The notes: generated by a model not told the origin, from the sequence alone. Counted from the first letter of the stretch, positions 1-10,303 are shown. The stretch: 64,000 nucleotides of DNA from Pycnococcus provasolii (GCA_938743325.2 OW568864.1:310001-374000), one strand, 5' to 3'. Translations and numbers: made by a program.

Positions 1-3000
1 GTTCCACAAATCGACTTGGCGGTCAGCCGACGAACCATGAAGGCGAAGCAGGCTGCTGCGTTGGCACGCGCACAAATATCAGCCGAACGCATGGAGCAAG
101 AGCGCCAGGCTGCTGCCGCTGCAAAGGCGGCCCGTGAGAAAGCGTGGACTCCAGAGCCCTTGCCACCAGCAAAGGTTTCGTCGGTTGACGACGTGCGAAG
201 GAAGCAGCGCGAGCTCGAAGCGGAGGCGGAGGCACGGCGATTGGAAATCGAGGCTGAAAGGCGAGCAATCCAAGAGGAGGCGGCACGTGTGCAAAGGGAT
301 AACGATGCCGCCGCAGAGCGTCTTCGCGAGCAGGCGGCTCGTGCTCGGGAGGAGGCTGAGCAGGAGGCTTCACGTCGCCGCGAGCAGGCTGAGACTACTG
401 CGGCATTGAAGATTGCCGAGGTGGAAAAGAAGAAGCACGAACTCGAGTCGCGTGTCACCGAGGAGCAGGAGCGCATTGAAATGGAGCGCGAGAATTCCCG
501 AAAGGAGCTTGAGCAAACGGCTGAGGAGGCTGAGGCTGAGAAGCGAGCGGCGATTGAGAAAGCGAAGCTGGAGAGCAACGAAGCGGTGGCGGCGAGAGAG
601 GCAGAAGTTCAAGAGGAGCTGAGCGCAAAACGCGCCGCTATCGAGGCTGAAATGCGAGTGGAACGGGAAAACCTTGCAGCCATCAGGAGCAAGAAGGAAA
701 AGGAGCAGAAGCGCCTTGAGGAGGAAAAAGATTCTGCCGGTGTGGCGAGCGATATTGGTGAGTTGCGTGCATCACGGGAAGCGCAGGAACGCCTAGACGC
801 GGAGGAGTTGGCAATTGCGCAGGACCTCGAACGCCGCAAGACGGAGTTCGACGAGAATGTCGTGGCTGAGAAGGAGCTTATGGCAGCTGAACGCAGGCGC
901 CTCGCCGACATGGCGGAGAACATCAAAGCAGAGAAAGATGCGGCTGAGCGCAGTCAGATGCAGCTCAACTTGGATGCGATTACCGAGAAAGTTTTCTCCG
1001 ATGAGTGGGACAAAAAGAAGGCGTTGGAAGAGCAGCGGCGAGCACTTGAGCAAGCTATGCTTGACGAACGAGATCGCCTCGCTCATATCCGCGAACGAAT
1101 CGAAGTTGACCTGAAAGAGCGTCTAAAGGAGCGCGAGCTGGAAAAGGAGATGACAGCTTTGCAAGCCGAACGTGAAGCTGCGGAGGCGGCGAAGCGCAGC
1201 GAGGATGAGTTGCGTGCGGCTGAGCTGGAGCTTGCTCAACGCAAGGCTGCTATAGATGCCGAAATCGAGGCAGAGCAAGAGCTAAACGAGAAGGAACGTC
1301 AAAGGATTGCCGAGGCGGCGGAGCTAGCAAAAGAGGAGCAGAACGCGATCGCACGAGAAACGGAGATTGCTAATGAAGAATTTAAAAAGCTGAGTGAGAA
1401 AGAAGTGGAAGAGACAAAGCAAAGTGCAGAAGAGAAAGCCAAGGCAGCAGAGGAAGAGCTAGAGCAGACGCGCAAGACATTGGAAGCATCTCTTGAGGAC
1501 AAGAAGGCTCAGTTGGAGAAAGAACGCGAAGACATCAAGGCTGAAGCAGAGCGAATTCGGCAGGAGGCTGCGGCATCTGCTACTGTGGCGGTAGCCACTG
1601 CGCAGGCGGAATTGAATGAAAAGAAGGCCCAACTTGATCGCGAGCTTGCTGAGAAGGAGGCGGAACTTGAGAAATTGCGCGAGTCGACTCTTGAAGAGAT
1701 CGGCGTAGAGATCAAGAGATTACAGGAAGAGCAGTCCTCAATCGCTGATAGCATCGATCGTGTTCGGATCGAAAGAGATGTGGCGATCAAAGAAGCTGAG
1801 GAAAAGGCGAATGCTGAGCTCTTGGCTAAGCTTCAGAATGAGAAAAATACCTTGATCGCGAATCTTGAAAAGGAACAAGCTAGAGTCGCGGGCGAGCTAG
1901 CAGCAGAGCGTGAAAGACTTGAACTGCAGCGTAAGATCGTCGAGCGGGAGAACGCGAAGATACAAAGAGACGCGGTATATGGTGTCAGTGCTGGTGATTC
2001 GCCAGTGCCAATTGACCCAAAGTTCCTTCATGACGCGGTGACGGCAGGCCTTAATGGGAAATCGTCCCCTCAGGTACCTGAAGAATCTGGACCTGTCGAG
2101 GCGCCTCAGCCGGCGAAGGAGGCTGTGCCTGCTGAGGATACCACGGCGCCTGCCCCTGTCGAGGAAGCGACGGTGGCGGCTCCTGCCCCCGCCGAGGAGG
2201 CGGCGGATCCTGCCCCAGCCGAGGAGGTGGCAGCAGCTCCTGCCCCAGTTGAGGAGGTGGCAGTAGCTCCTGCTCCAGCCGAGGAGGCGGCAGTAGCTCC
2301 TGCCCCAGTTGAGGAGGTGGCGGCAGCTCCGGCCACAGCCGAGGAGGCGGCGGCAGCACCTGCCCCAGCGGAGGAGGTGGCAGCAGCTCCTGCCCCAGCC
2401 GAGGAGGCGGCGGCAGCTCCTGCCCCTGTTGAGGAGGTGGCGGCAGCTCCTGCCCCAGTTGAGGAGGCGGCGGCACCTGCCCCCGCCGAGGCGGTGGCGG
2501 CAGCACCTGCCCCCGCCGAGGAGGTGGTAACACCTGCCCCAGCCGAGGAGGCGGCGGCAGCTCCTGCCCCTGTTGAGGAGGTGGCGGCAGCTCCTGCTCC
2601 AGCCGAGGAGCCTGTCGCGGCAGCTCCTGCCCCAACTGAGGAGGCTGCAGCTCCTGCAGCCACAGCCACAGCCGAGGACCCGGCTTCGACAGACGCTTCG
2701 ATTTCGAAACTAGAGGAGGAGCAAGCAGCAGCCGCTAAGGTTTTAGATGCAGAAAAGGCAGCGCTGGAGAAAAAGAAGGCTGAGCTCTTGGCACAAATCG
2801 AAATTGACCGGCAGAAGCATGCCGAAGAGACTGCTGCGGTAACAGGCGAGGACACTAGCGCTGGTCCAGTTACCGAATCTGCCGTTGACACGGGAGATAC
2901 GTCGCTGGCAGAGAGGCACTCAGATCTAGGGAATGATGGAGAGACGGAGAGTGAAGATCCAGCTGCGGCTGCTCGACTAGCTTTCGAGCAAAGGGCGCAG

Positions 3001-4803
3001 GCAGTTGCGCAAGCAGCCGAGACGGCGACGTCGTCTGATGCGAAGGACGATAAAGAGGTGGAAGATGCAGCCGATGCCGATGCCGAGGCTGAGGCTGAGG
3101 CAGCTCTTGAAAAGCAGCGTGTGGAAGCGCAGGCTTCTATTGCTGCCGACAGAGAGCGCATCCGAGAAATGCAAGAACGTATTGCAGCGAGTCCCAGAAA
3201 ATCGGCCGCTGATGACAATGCTACTCTCGCTGAGAAACTCGAGGAAAAGAAAAAGGAGATGCAGCTCACGATTGCGGAGGAAAGGAAGGCCTTTGAGATT
3301 GAGAAGCGGCGCCTTTTAGCACAGCTTGAAGTGGAGCGCAAAGACTATGTCGTCCGAGTTGAGGCGATAAAAGATCCGGACGAAAAGGCTGCGCTGATTG
3401 CAAAGCGAAGCGAGGAGACTACTCAGCAAATGCAAGATCAGATGCGTCGTGAAAACGATCTAGCGCGTCGTGAGGTTGAATCGGAGCTTTCTGAGCTCGC
3501 ATTGCAGCGAAAAGAGCATGAGAAGCGCATGCAAGCCGAGCGCGAGAACATCACAAAGGAGAAGGAGCTGCTTCGGAAGGAGCTGCTTGCACTTCGCCGT
3601 GGGCGAATGCGCCGAGAAACGGAGGAGCAGCTCGCAAAGATGGGCGAGGGTGATGCAGACGAGGATGAGGAGGGCCCAATTCATATCGACTATGCGGCTG
3701 TCGGGATTGTGTCGGCTGCCGACGAGGATGAGTCGGTGAGCGCGCCTGGACTGAAGGAAATGGAGACAAAGATGGCCGAGATGCGGAAACGCATTGAGGA
3801 GGAAAAGGCAAAGCTGCTTGGCGAGATGCAGGAGAAGAAAAGAAAACTCCAAGAGGCAAAGAAGAGAGGCGGAAAGGATGGGCTGAGCGAATCCGAGTTG
3901 GCAGCGAAAAGACAGGAGGAGGAGCGGATTCGGCAACGCCAGCGCTCTAAGGAGGAGCACGACCAAAAAATGTTGCAGATTCGCAAGGAAGCTGAGCAGA
4001 AGGTTCATGAGCTTGAGGAGGAACGCGCCTCCCTTGAGGCTGAGAAGACACGCCTTGCGTCTGAGCGCGTTGCCGGCCGAGGCAATGTTCAAGCCGAGGA
4101 AGATGTTTCTGCTGCTATCGAGCAGGTCAGAGAGGAGATGGAAAGTGAGAGAAACACGAGGCTGTCAGCGATGGAAGAGGAGAGGAGGCGCATGGAGAAT
4201 GAGATGAGAAAGCATCGCGAGGAGATTGAAAGTCGACTTGCACTGGAGAGAGCAGAACTTGAAGCAAAGCTTAAGGAAAAGCGCGAAAGACTCTCTATGG
4301 TGATGGAAGAGTCGTCCGACATGCAGATTCGTGGGCAGATGGCGCAGATGCAGGAGCAAATGCAGGATATGAAGCGAATGTTCGGCAACGATGGAGGCGA
4401 TGGCCCCGATGCCGATGGTGGCAACGGCGGCGGTAACACAGCTCGAACGGATGTATCGAATGCTGCTCCGGATGCCGCACCGACTGCGGAGGAGATCGCC
4501 GACTATGCGAGATACCTCGGCATGGATCCCGTAATGGACAAGCACCTCCTGTACATCGCCGAGTGGGCAATCACCGCTCCTCTTCCGGAAGGATGGACAG
4601 AGCACACAGACGCGGACGGGAATGAGTTTTACTACAACAACGTGACGGGTGTGAGCACATATGAACACCCGCTCGATGATCAGTACAGGAGCTACTATAG
4701 AAAGCTAAAAGCTGAAGAGAAGGCGAAGGAGGAGAAGCGCGCGGCGCTCGAAGGAGGCACACCTCGAGGCTCGAAGGCTGCTCTCGCGAGACGAAGCAGT
4801 TAA
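1..4803 (+). CDS. CEP164-like WW-domain coiled-coil protein (5' end may lie outside the window)
   Basis: The frame is open from base 1. The first ATG is at 37, so either the protein starts there (1,588 residues) or the gene continues to the left. Nearly the whole product is charged Glu/Lys/Arg/Ala coiled coil. It is interrupted at about 2095-2690 by a Pro-Ala-Glu repeat region (PAPAEE units). The C-terminus (about 4480-4720) has the module known from the CEP164 N-terminus: a helix with GMDP and LLYIAEWA, then APLPEGW (Trp at 4594), FYYNN, STYEHP and a YR tail. The second WW tryptophan is Tyr here. CEP164 is a distal-appendage protein that docks centrioles. The domain order is reversed here and the rest of CEP164 is not recognisable, so a basal-body role is inference. 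The stop TAA is at 4801-4803. Confidence 0.85.
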   Translation, partial: VPQIDLAVSRRTMKAKQAAALARAQISAERMEQERQAAAAAKAAREKAWTPEPLPPAKVSSVDDVRRKQRELEAEAEARRLEIEAERRAIQEEAARVQRDNDAAAERLREQAARAREEAEQEASRRREQAETTAALKIAEVEKKKHELESRVTEEQERIEMERENSRKELEQTAEEAEAEKRAAIEKAKLESNEAVAAREAEVQEELSAKRAAIEAEMRVERENLAAIRSKKEKEQKRLEEEKDSAGVASDIGELRASREAQERLDAEELAIAQDLERRKTEFDENVVAEKELMAAERRRLADMAENIKAEKDAAERSQMQLNLDAITEKVFSDEWDKKKALEEQRRALEQAMLDERDRLAHIRERIEVDLKERLKERELEKEMTALQAEREAAEAAKRSEDELRAAELELAQRKAAIDAEIEAEQELNEKERQRIAEAAELAKEEQNAIARETEIANEEFKKLSEKEVEETKQSAEEKAKAAEEELEQTRKTLEASLEDKKAQLEKEREDIKAEAERIRQEAAASATVAVATAQAELNEKKAQLDRELAEKEAELEKLRESTLEEIGVEIKRLQEEQSSIADSIDRVRIERDVAIKEAEEKANAELLAKLQNEKNTLIANLEKEQARVAGELAAERERLELQRKIVERENAKIQRDAVYGVSAGDSPVPIDPKFLHDAVTAGLNGKSSPQVPEESGPVEAPQPAKEAVPAEDTTAPAPVEEATVAAPAPAEEAADPAPAEEVAAAPAPVEEVAVAPAPAEEAAVAPAPVEEVAAAPATAEEAAAAPAPAEEVAAAPAPAEEAAAAPAPVEEVAAAPAPVEEAAAPAPAEAVAAAPAPAEEVVTPAPAEEAAAAPAPVEEVAAAPAPAEEPVAAAPAPTEEAAAPAATATAEDPASTDASISKLEEEQAAAAKVLDAEKAALEKKKAELLAQIEIDRQKHAEETAAVTGEDTSAGPVTESAVDTGDTSLAERHSDLGNDGETESEDPAAAARLAFEQRAQAVAQAAETATSSDAKDDKEVEDAADADAEAEAEAALEKQRVEAQASIAADRERIREMQERIAASPRKSAADDNATLAEKLEEKKKEMQLTIAEERKAFEIEKRRLLAQLEVERKDYVVRVEAIKDPDEKAALIAKRSEETTQQMQDQMRRENDLARREVESELSELALQRKEHEKRMQAERENITKEKELLRKELLALRRGRMRRETEEQLAKMGEGDADEDEEGPIHIDYAAVGIVSAADEDESVSAPGLKEMETKMAEMRKRIEEEKAKLLGEMQEKKRKLQEAKKRGGKDGLSESELAAKRQEEERIRQRQRSKEEHDQKMLQIRKEAEQKVHELEEERASLEAEKTRLASERVAGRGNVQAEEDVSAAIEQVREEMESERNTRLSAMEEERRRMENEMRKHREEIESRLALERAELEAKLKEKRERLSMVMEESSDMQIRGQMAQMQEQMQDMKRMFGNDGGDGPDADGGNGGGNTARTDVSNAAPDAAPTAEEIADYARYLGMDPVMDKHLLYIAEWAITAPLPEGWTEHTDADGNEFYYNNVTGVSTYEHPLDDQYRSYYRKLKAEEKAKEEKRAALEGGTPRGSKAALARRSS

Positions 4804-5099
4804 AGAGTCGAACCAACTACCCGGGTAGTTCTCCGCTGTAAATATGAACAATTTGACAACACCTCGTCGGCTCGTCGCCACACTTCATACCAGCGCGGCT
4901 CCTTGAAACGAGAATGTCTCGCGTGCGCAAAGTTGCAAATTTAGGACAAGGCGGCGGCGGCGGCGATGCGAAAAGATCCTAGAATGTCCTTCACGCTCAT
5001 TTAGGAAATGGGTTCTAGGAAAGTGCAAACCTATCAAATCTTACGACCAAACCTCAGCACGCATTTACTTTACATTGATTCACTCTTACTAACCTTACA
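4804..5099. other. Convergent intergenic gap
   Basis: This is the shared 3' flank of the coiled-coil gene and the acyl-CoA oxidase gene. It is AT-richer than the genes. I see no ORF or clear element. The stretch 5035-5075 has weak resemblance to the 3'-flank element described elsewhere in this window, too weak to call. Confidence 0.4.
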
Positions 5100-6602
5100 T
5101 TACATGCGCGGCCGGATTGCTGAGATTCCGGTATGTGCGCGACCTGCCACGAGGAGGTTGATGTCAAAAGTGCCCTCGTACGTGTAGTACGCCTCCATGT
5201 CAGCGAAAGCTTTGCCTACGTGGCTGCCTGCGAGCAAGCCATCACCTCCCAATAACTCTCTACCAATTGATGCACACTCTCGCCCGCGCAGCGTGACCCA
5301 CGCCTTGGCAAGTGCGGCATCGGGCCCGGACGCCTCTCCCTGCTCGAATCGTCGCGTCAGGCGCCACGCATACAACGCCATAGCATTGCAGTTAGCGCGC
5401 ATAAGCATAAGCTTGTGCTGCACGACTTGCGAGGCGGCGAGAGGCACGCCAAACTGCATCCGCTCTTTGACATGTCTCAAGCACACGTCGTACAACCCCT
5501 GCGCTAGGCCAACTGGTTGCCACGTCACCATCACGCGGCTCTGCGCAAGGACGCCAGCCGCGTCGGCGAAGCTTTTCACTCCAGGAAGCCTCGCCTCCTC
5601 CTTCACTGTTGCACCGTCGAGGAAGATCTCGCCGTTTTGTATTGCACGTAGGCCAACTTTGCCTCGCATGGTCTTCACCGAGACGCCAGCTGTGCTCCCG
5701 GGCTCGACCGCGAAGGCGAGCGTGTTTCCAGTCTCGGCGTGCCTCGCCCATATAATGATGACAGATGCCACGGGTGCGTTTCCGATCCAGCGTTTGCGGC
5801 CGTCAAGCTGCCATAATCCTCCACCGAGCGGTGTGGCGAGCGTTCGGAGTCCCGACGCGTCGCTTCCGGCTTCCGCTTCGGTGAGGGCCCAGCTGCCCAC
5901 TGTGCGATGCGCACAAAGCTGAGGCAGGTACTTCTTCTTCTGCGCTTCGCTTCCTAGCTTGACGATGGTGTTCGTCACGAGGCAGCCGGCGATCATGTAG
6001 ATGGCGCTGAGGCTTCCATCAACCCGCGCCAGTTCCATGTTCACGAGCCCGGCACCAACGAGCGACAGTCCCGCGCCGCCGTACGCGCTCGGGGTTGTCC
6101 CACCTCCGACGCCAAGCGCGCCGAGTCCCTCCCAGAGCGCCTTGGGATGTATCGCGTTTTCCCACAGCTCAGCAGCATGCGCGAACACCTTCGTCTCGCA
6201 GTATTCTCGAACACGCGCACGTACTTGACATTCTTTCGAAGTGAGCAGGTCAGGCCATTCGCACTCCTCCCCTGGAACTCCGCCTCCAAGTAGCGCCCCT
6301 TCTTGCGAAGCTGGGAATCGCCCCAACCGATTAGCAATTGACGCTGACGCACCACCACCCTCACGAACCGATGACGCACCTGGGATCCCGACGCCAACCC
6401 CAAGGGAGGACGCACCACCACCCTCACCAACCGCTAAAGGCACATCCAACACCGATGATGATGAGGCGGAGTCCGATTGAGAGTCGTGTGCATTCCCACC
6501 ACCACCTAGAAGCAAGCGTTTGTGCGCAAGCGTTTGCCACGTAGGCACACCACCATTATTATTCTTATTCTTAGGATTCGTCTTCTCAGGAGGCATGTTC
6601 AT
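5100..6602 (-). CDS. ACX4: Peroxisomal short-chain acyl-CoA oxidase, ACX4 type
   Basis: 500 residues from the ATG at 6602; a second ATG lies at 6596. The enzyme would oxidise short-chain acyl-CoA to enoyl-CoA with FAD, in peroxisomal beta-oxidation. Visible acyl-CoA dehydrogenase signatures are WALTEAEAGSDASG (FAD/substrate loop), KRWIGNAPVA, LPGVKSF, SRVMVTWQPVGLAQGLYD, ERMQFGVPLAASQ, GRELLGGDGLL and YTYEGTFDIN. The Glu in the last motif (about residue 476) is at the family's catalytic-base position. Similarity is closest to plant ACX4 and next to glutaryl-CoA dehydrogenase. The C-terminal tripeptide is PRM, not the SRL of plant ACX4, so peroxisomal targeting is probable but unproven. A roughly 110-residue Ser/Gly-rich N-terminal extension is atypical. 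The gene is divergent from the pirin gene across a TTAGGG array. Confidence 0.88.
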   Translation of the reverse strand: MNMPPEKTNPKNKNNNGGVPTWQTLAHKRLLLGGGGNAHDSQSDSASSSSVLDVPLAVGEGGGASSLGVGVGIPGASSVREGGGASASIANRLGRFPASQEGALLGGGVPGEECEWPDLLTSKECQVRARVREYCETKVFAHAAELWENAIHPKALWEGLGALGVGGGTTPSAYGGAGLSLVGAGLVNMELARVDGSLSAIYMIAGCLVTNTIVKLGSEAQKKKYLPQLCAHRTVGSWALTEAEAGSDASGLRTLATPLGGGLWQLDGRKRWIGNAPVASVIIIWARHAETGNTLAFAVEPGSTAGVSVKTMRGKVGLRAIQNGEIFLDGATVKEEARLPGVKSFADAAGVLAQSRVMVTWQPVGLAQGLYDVCLRHVKERMQFGVPLAASQVVQHKLMLMRANCNAMALYAWRLTRRFEQGEASGPDAALAKAWVTLRGRECASIGRELLGGDGLLAGSHVGKAFADMEAYYTYEGTFDINLLVAGRAHTGISAIRPRM

Positions 6603-6677
6603 GTTATGTTTGACAAAACTACCCGGTAGTCTATGGGGAAAGATGAGGAGAGAGAACAAGGGGGAAGAAGAAAACGA

Positions 6678-6764
6678 TTAGGGTTGTGGGTTAGGGTTAG
6701 GGTTATGGGTTAGGGTTAGGGTTATGGGTTAGGGTTAGGGTTATGGGTTAGGGTTATGGGTTAT
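6678..6764 (+). repeat. Telomere-like TTAGGG array in a divergent promoter
   Basis: Tandem TTAGGG units mixed with variants carrying TTATGGG or TTGTGGG. The array lies between the ACX4-like gene (minus) and the pirin gene (plus) and overlaps the first possible pirin ATG at 6756. Genes continue on both sides, so this is an internal array and not a chromosome end. Confidence 0.9.
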
Positions 6765-7956
6765 TATCTCCTCGTTCTTCACATCCTTCTTTTGGATTTC
6801 TTCGCCTTCGCCGTCTTCGCGATGTCATGCGCCGCTGTGAAAGGGCCTGTGAAAAGCGTCGGCGGTGGCGGTCCGATGCCGACGCCCGACCCGTTCTTGT
6901 TCGCCGTCTACCACAACGACAAGTACCCGAAGGGCAACGGGCGCAACGTGCACGCGCCACGCACCGGGAACGGCATGGACTTCAACGACGGAGAGTACCG
7001 CATGTACCACGGCAAGCACATACCCGGGTTCCCCGCTCACCCGCACCGAGGCTTCGAAACCATCACGGCGACGCTTCAAGGATTCTGTGACCACTGTGAT
7101 AGCCTTGGAAATGCCGGTCGGTATGGCGAAGGTGACTGCCAGTTTATGACAGCCGGGAGTGGGATTCAACACTCCGAGATGTTCCCGCTCGTCAAGTCAG
7201 ACCAACCAAACACGCTCCGTCTCTTTCAGATTTGGCTCAACTTGCCTAGAGCAGACAAAATGGCGCCTCCAAAGATGGTACATTCCGCCACTCATTGATG
7301 ACCAGCCACGGCGCACGCAAGAACGAGCAAAACTCTAACCGGAAACACAAAACTACTAAACTTTTATACAGGTCATGCACTGGGCGGACGACGTTCCAAA
7401 GGTACGCTCGCCCGACGGACTTGCCACCGTATCTGTTTACGTGGGACGGTATGGAACAGTGGCAGAAGCGCTCGCACCACCACCTCGAAGCTGGGCGGCG
7501 AAAGCTGGGAAGGATGTCGCCGTCTGGTTTGTCCACATGAAACCTGGTGCACGTCTGGAGCTGCCGGCTGCACACGCAGGTGCCGAGGCGAACAGGTGCC
7601 TCTATGTGGTGGAGGGGGACGCCGTTGACGTTGGTGGCGTTCGTGTCCCACTTAGGCATATGGTTGACCTCGACGCATCTCGACCCGTGGAGGTGTCAGG
7701 ATCTCAGGATAACGATACTGCCGCGCTCGTGCTGCAAGGCGTTCCCATTGGTGAGCCGGTAGCGCAGCGCGGCCCTTTCGTGGGAAACGACATGCAAGAC
7801 ATCGTCGCCGCATTCTCGGACTACCAGGAGACGTCGTTCGGAGGTTGGCCATGGCCGAGCGAGGAGCACGCGTTCGACATGAACAAGGCGAGGTTCTGCT
7901 TGGTGGATGGTGTGGAGACCGTCGCGCCGCCAGTGGTGCCGTCATCGCAACCTTAA
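6756..7956 (+). CDS. Pirin-like cupin protein, two exons
   Basis: Exon 1 is 6756-7277 and exon 2 is 7372-7956 (368 residues from 6756). Intron 7278-7371 (94 nt) starts GTACAT, ends ATACAG and holds CTAAC/CTAAAC branch-like sites. Splicing joins APPKM to VMHWADDVPKV, the usual pirin order. The metal-binding residues are visible: His95 and His97 in HPHRGFE, His139 and Glu141 in GIQHSE. Pirins are iron-binding bicupins; some act as nuclear cofactors, others as quercetinases. The ATG at 6756 adds a hydrophobic leader (YYLLVLHILLLDFFAFAVFA) and lies inside the TTAGGG array. The ATG at 6822 would give a plain soluble protein of 346 residues. I cannot decide between the two starts. Confidence 0.85.
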
Positions 7957-8235
7957 TCAGTTCCTGGTGTTATGTATGTAAGATCATACAGCGTACGTGT
8001 GTGCTTACGCCATTCGTGTGTGTAAAGACGACAAAATGTTCCACTTTGTGACAAATTCCCTGATCCCGACCACGATCGGGGATCCCTCGTGGAACCCATT
8101 TTCTGACTGATGTCGTGGAGGAAAAGTGGGATCCCGGTTGAGCAAACATTCAATAAATGGCGGCGCACACGTTCCCGACGTTTACATCGTGTGGGACCTC
8201 CCGGAGGTCCCTTTTCGATATACGCAATTTTCGCA

Positions 8236-8236
<1 letters not shown>

Positions 8237-8275
<39 letters not shown>

Positions 8276-8300
8276 ACACACACACGTGTGTGTGTGTGTG
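8237..8300. repeat. Compound microsatellite (GCC)n-(CA)n-(TG)n
   Basis: About twelve GCC triplets are followed by CA repeats that turn directly into TG repeats. The CA/TG part is self-complementary and can fold as a hairpin. Confidence 0.9.
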
Positions 8301-8455
8301 TATGACTGCCATACTCTTTTCGGGGGTTTCGTTCTTTGGGTTCTGGCTCCCAGTCCCAGGCAGCTGCATTTAAGCTTAGTCATCATCCAACTATGCAAGG
8401 TAATGCGTATGTACCAACCCTGTACCAACCCTGGGTTGGTAGGTCGGTATGTACA

Positions 8456-8533
8456 GTGAGCACTTGGCACAATCCTGAAAACAAGGCGAACGCGTGATGT
8501 CATGTAAATTCCACACCTTTTGGACATAACGAA
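8456..8533. repeat. Dispersed repeat, copy 1
   Basis: A 49-bp block (8456-8504) matches 55402-55450 with two differences I can see. A 22-bp block (8512-8533) matches 55544-55565 exactly. The spacer is 7 bp here and 93 bp in the other copy, so this copy looks like the deleted version. Confidence 0.8.
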
Positions 8534-9291
8534 GCCTTAGTTGGCAGGCTGGCGAGTCCTTCTGCTACGAGGTATGATGCCAAGGGGAACGAAGATATTT
8601 TTGAACATGCGTGTTTTCCTGGAAAACCTTTACGCGTTGATGCCGCTCACAAGCCCAATGGGACCATCTCTTCGTTCCGGAACAAAAAGCAACTCAAATG
8701 GACGGTCGATCGAAGAACACCGTGCAAGGGAGCGGCAGAAAGAACAAGCACATCAATCGTTCGCATGTCTCAAAGCGTACGCCAAGACCGTGAGAACAAA
8801 CGCTGTATGCAATACACCGTCAAAGGAAGCAGGAACATGAACATGAAGAACCATTCACAAACCAAACGAAAAATGGAAAAAAAATGGAAAAAAAACGAGA
8901 GAAAAGAAACCAGTTGCGTCGCCAAAATGAAACTTTACAAAAGGGAACGCCCATAAAATACTTGTACAATGTGCATAAATATGAGTGCAAGCTTGTACGA
9001 GTGCATGGAGGACTATTGACAGACTGAATGAAGGAATGGTGAATTTGTAAATAATTGTTTGCGTTTTTTGGAGATGAAAATGATGAATGAAAATGAAGGA
9101 ATGTTGAATATGATGGAATTCCACAACCTTCTCATTTGATGAAATGAGGATGAGGAGGACAAGTGCACACCGTATAGTTGCAGTGCAGTGCATGTACGTA
9201 CGCGGTCTGCAACTCAACTCGCCGGCATCTCAAGCTCACTCTCAAGCTCGTTCTCATTCTACCCGCTTCAGGGGTCTTGAAGATAAGCGTG

Positions 9292-10233
9292 ATGGCCATG
9301 ATGCCTTCTATCAAAGGCCGCTATCAGGCAGGATATCCTCAGGCTTTCCTCTACGGTGGTGTGAAACCCGCGCATACCTATAAGGCTACCTGTAGGGCTA
9401 GGGCGCGTTCGACGTGCAGGCAGTCTGGTGGAGTGGTGTGCGCATCCAGTCCAAGCCGATATGGTGGTGGGGATGGAACCCTGGATCACCAACAGATGCG
9501 AGGAAGTTCGTCCCTAGGTGCCGCGGCGGAACCTAGGGTGAACCCAACGGCAGCCGTCGCGTCACAAGCGCTCGCAGCTCCGAGCCCGTTGGCAAGCATG
9601 GGAAGCGCCATGGCCAGCGCGGAGATCGCGGCGTGGGCTAGCGCGAGCGCCGTGGCGGTGGGAAGCTGGGCCGTCTGGCTTGTCGTCGAGTCCGGGGTTG
9701 TTAGCGTTGCGCAGAAGTTGCGAGGAGGCGCTGCCAAGGACGGAGTCAAGCGCATGCGCGAGGATCTCCCGCGCTCCGGGCGATATGGCGCGGTGGTTAA
9801 TAGCCACCGTGAGTTGAACGCCGCGAGGGATCGTCTGGAGGACGGCCTTATCGCACAGGCGGAACGTCTGGAGGATATGCAAGCTCAAGAGAAGAACATG
9901 CGTACGGTGCTGCGTTCGACCAAGGAGGTGGTTCAGGTGAACGCGCAGATGTCAGTGCTTGCAAAACAGAACCAGGTGCTTGCTAAAAAGGCGGCGGCGA
10001 AGATCCGAGACCTTCAGAGTCAGCTTGCGGCGAGCGAGGCGAACGTGCGCGAGCTGAAAGGGGAGCTCGACCACAAACAGCCGCGCGGTGGCGAATTCCA
10101 CAAGGTGGCGCTACCGCCATCGCTGATGAACGACAACGTGCGTCTCGAGCAGGCACGAGCACGCGTCAAGAAACGTATGCTCGCCCGTCTTGAGGCACAG
10201 AGTCATCAACACCCTGGTATGCTCACGAAATGA
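9292..10233 (+). CDS. Unknown coiled-coil protein with plastid-like leader and one membrane segment
   Basis: 313 residues from the ATG at 9292; the frame is open upstream without another ATG. The first ~55 residues are Arg/Ser/Ala-rich with few acids and end near VVCA, like a chloroplast transit peptide. One likely membrane span follows (around AVAVGSWAVWLVV). The C-terminal half is a long coiled coil of Glu/Ala/Gln/Arg heptads and ends in a basic helix. I recognise no family. It could be a thylakoid- or envelope-tethered scaffold, but that is a guess from topology. A copy of the 3'-flank element starts 35 bp after the stop. Confidence 0.65.
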   Translation: MAMMPSIKGRYQAGYPQAFLYGGVKPAHTYKATCRARARSTCRQSGGVVCASSPSRYGGGDGTLDHQQMRGSSSLGAAAEPRVNPTAAVASQALAAPSPLASMGSAMASAEIAAWASASAVAVGSWAVWLVVESGVVSVAQKLRGGAAKDGVKRMREDLPRSGRYGAVVNSHRELNAARDRLEDGLIAQAERLEDMQAQEKNMRTVLRSTKEVVQVNAQMSVLAKQNQVLAKKAAAKIRDLQSQLAASEANVRELKGELDHKQPRGGEFHKVALPPSLMNDNVRLEQARARVKKRMLARLEAQSHQHPGMLTK

Positions 10234-10267
10234 TGAGACTGAAACTACCTTTTTTTGCTAAGATAAA

Positions 10268-10303
10268 TTGCTCATTCAGTAAATGAATGTACTTTACTTC
10301 ATC
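10268..10303 (+). repeat. 3'-flank element, partial copy
   Basis: Reads on the plus strand with the core GCTCATTCAGTAA followed by ATGAATGTACTTTACTTC. It is 35 bp past the stop of the upstream plus-strand gene. The distal CGGTCGTC half is missing. It matches the copies at 43951 and 60412. Confidence 0.75.

Larger units (their letters stand above)
7957..9291. other. Intergenic region with repeats, no supported gene
   Basis: 1.3 kb between the pirin stop and the next ATG. It contains a GCC/CA/TG microsatellite (8237-8300), one copy of a dispersed repeat (8456-8533) and an A-rich stretch around 8840-8960. The short frames here have no recognisable protein features. Confidence 0.5.

Noticed and set aside
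2106-3341. 411-codon minus-strand frame opposite the coiled-coil gene, and several shorter antisense frames at 2051-2635 and 3460-4092
   Set aside because: They mirror the biased codons of the Ala/Glu/Pro-rich gene on the other strand; the products are low-complexity Ser/Ala or Pro and match nothing.
8110-8373. Short frames across the GCC/CA/TG microsatellite
   Set aside because: The products are homopolymers of the repeat with no conserved sequence.
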